A program made the translations under genes and the position numbers. Of a stretch of DNA of 64,000 nucleotides, positions 62,527 through 64,000 are shown piece after piece; position 1 is the first letter of the stretch, and every line of letters starts with the position of its first letter. The notes under the pieces were generated by a model. That model did not search any database and was not told the DNA's origin. It saw nothing but the letters and a program-made list of their open reading frames with translations. This DNA is from Bugula neritina (taxonomy: Eukaryota; Bryozoa; Gymnolaemata; Cheilostomatida; Bugulidae), in assembly GCA_964035545.1 (NCBI GenBank), contig OZ037767.1, positions 9,352,207 to 9,416,206 of the forward strand, read 5' to 3'.

Positions 62527-62650
62527 AATTTACAAGGTTTGTAAGAGCAGAGGGTTGGAGATGAAGTGTCTTGAGTCGGTCTGAGCTAGAACTGAGCTCT
62601 AATGTGTCAGTTATACCATCTCTTCTCCGACAATGTGCTAATCCTATGTT
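62527..62650 (-). CDS. Possible terminal coding exon of an unseen upstream gene
   Basis: After an acceptor-like ACATAG the minus strand reads HCRRRDGITDTLELSSSSD, then RLKTLHLQPSALTNLVN and a TAA, with coding-like composition unlike the surrounding AT-rich DNA. A partner exon would lie further right or outside the window. No family recognised. Confidence 0.3.
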
Positions 62651-62709
62651 CAACATGGGATTATATTGTGAGATGTGATTATGTAAAACTCCATGGGAAA
62701 ATAACAAGA

Positions 62710-64000
62710 AGAAGAAACACCTCTTAGAATGTCTTTGATCTTACTAGAGCTATTTAACAAAGTCTACGAATACATTTTATGTCTTGTCAACTCTACATTT
62801 TAATGTCCTTCACACTAAGCACACTTAAAAATCATATTGTAATGTTAAAAAGTATAAAAAATGTATAATTAATATTTTTTAACACCTGCGAGAAATAGTG
62901 TGTGCTGTAGATCACATTTTGCATACAAAGTTTTATAGTTTAATGTTTTTATTATAGATTAGCTGTTGAACATAATTAATATAGACTGAAAGATTTAGGC
63001 ATAGATAATAATATACATTCCTTTCAGCTATAATAAACTATAGGTACTGTTAAATGAAATACTGAGAAAATATTGCAATTTCAATTCAAATGAGATTAAC
63101 TAATTGTGTAAAACTTGTTTGCAACTTTCTAATCCAGGTAATTATCTGTATAAACAGCTAGGTTGTATATAGAGTATAGAGTGATACATTGTCAACAAAT
63201 ATATTTGTATATATTTTTTTTCAGTTTGTAAAACCTCATAAAGCCAGTTAAGTGTTAAAATTGTTTCATGAATTTAAACTAAAACTGGGAAGTATTTTTA
63301 TTAGCATGGTCTTGAATATATGAAGTTATAAAACTTGACTGTATAAATTACATTGGGTTTATATACATGTATAGATAATGTGTATATGTTGTGTTTTACA
63401 TTTTAAATTCTTATTATGTTCTTTGCTTTTGAGAAAATTTCATTTTTAATTAAAATTAGCTCCAGCCACTCAAATTAGCAACTATAGCATCTTGCAAGTT
63501 TAATGCAACTGTCCATTTACTCTATACTTATGTATAATTTATTTTAAATAATGAATTATAGTAGGCATCTTCATTGTGGAAATTGACCTCAAAAAAAGAC
63601 ATTACGAAGCATGAATTAGTCACCTGTTTTTTTACTTTGACATAAATACATGTGGGCAAATACCACACATTTAATAAGTGTTTGAGTGGAAAACTTGTTT
63701 TATTTTATCTGAAGTGATGTTTTAGAAAAAAATGCAAGTAGCATGTTGATGTAATGTATGAAGTTTTTGCAATGTTGAAAACCAGAGCATAATGTCACAC
63801 CTTGAAAAAATATATTTGCCCTATTTAAAAATTTTTATCCAAAGAAGATTTTTATAGTAATAAGCCATAATTTTGTAGTTACTGATAGCTATCAATGTTG
63901 TGTTTAATTAGCGATTGGTATGTGTTATTATTTGTTATGCAAATAAACGTCTATTTAGTTATTTTGTGGTGGAATACATCTATATCAATTTTACTTGAAA
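62710..64000. other. Right edge, no gene seen
   Basis: AT-rich sequence without a supportable feature. Confidence 0.5.

Overview
The window looks like nuclear DNA of an invertebrate bilaterian. It is AT-rich, its genes are split by short spliceosomal introns, and those introns are packed with private minisatellites and simple repeats. The gene set (VPS13, SAGA subunits, goosecoid, NPY/NPF-type neuropeptides) rules out a prokaryote, plant or fungus. A spiralian (lophotrochozoan-like) animal is my best guess, but the species cannot be fixed from the sequence.

Layout. 1-9381 (+): the last 18 exons of a VPS13A/C-type lipid-transfer protein (841 residues to the stop). 13435-9738 (-): a six-exon gene, converging on VPS13, for a small signal-peptide/EGF/single-TM protein whose cytoplasmic tail is built of Met-Gly-rich repeats; I do not recognise it. 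15990-16766 and 19845-20290 (+): two tandem neuropeptide F (NPY family) precursors. Each has the family's intron inside the Arg codon just before the C-terminal residue, and each predicts a peptide ending in Leu-amide rather than Phe/Tyr-amide. 38423-25630 (-): TADA3 in 11 coding exons. 48994-41098 (-): TADA2B in 9 coding exons. 56832-53319 (-): goosecoid in 3 coding exons. A lone coding-like terminal exon sits at 25182-25353 (+) and another at 62527-62650 (-).

TADA2B and TADA3 are two subunits of one enzyme module, the histone acetyltransferase module of SAGA. Here they lie next to each other on the same strand with no other gene between. The two neuropeptide genes are evident tandem duplicates: their first coding exons are the same length (197 nt) and the introns break the same codon.

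Mobile and repeat DNA. A roughly 3.1 kb DNA transposon with diverged inverted ends sits inside a 22-bp minisatellite in a TADA3 intron. A 339-bp MITE with nearly perfect ~70-bp inverted repeats lies just upstream of a TADA3 splice acceptor. A ~1.36 kb G-tract-ended element lies between TADA2B and goosecoid. There are also a LINE remnant, tRNA-derived SINE candidates, a decayed coding relic and more than twenty tandem arrays. Two complementary trinucleotide arrays flank a 60-nt zinc-finger exon of TADA2B.

Exon boundaries were read by eye from GT/AG (once GC/AG) sites, reading phase and remembered family alignments. They agree in phase throughout, but no transcript data were available.
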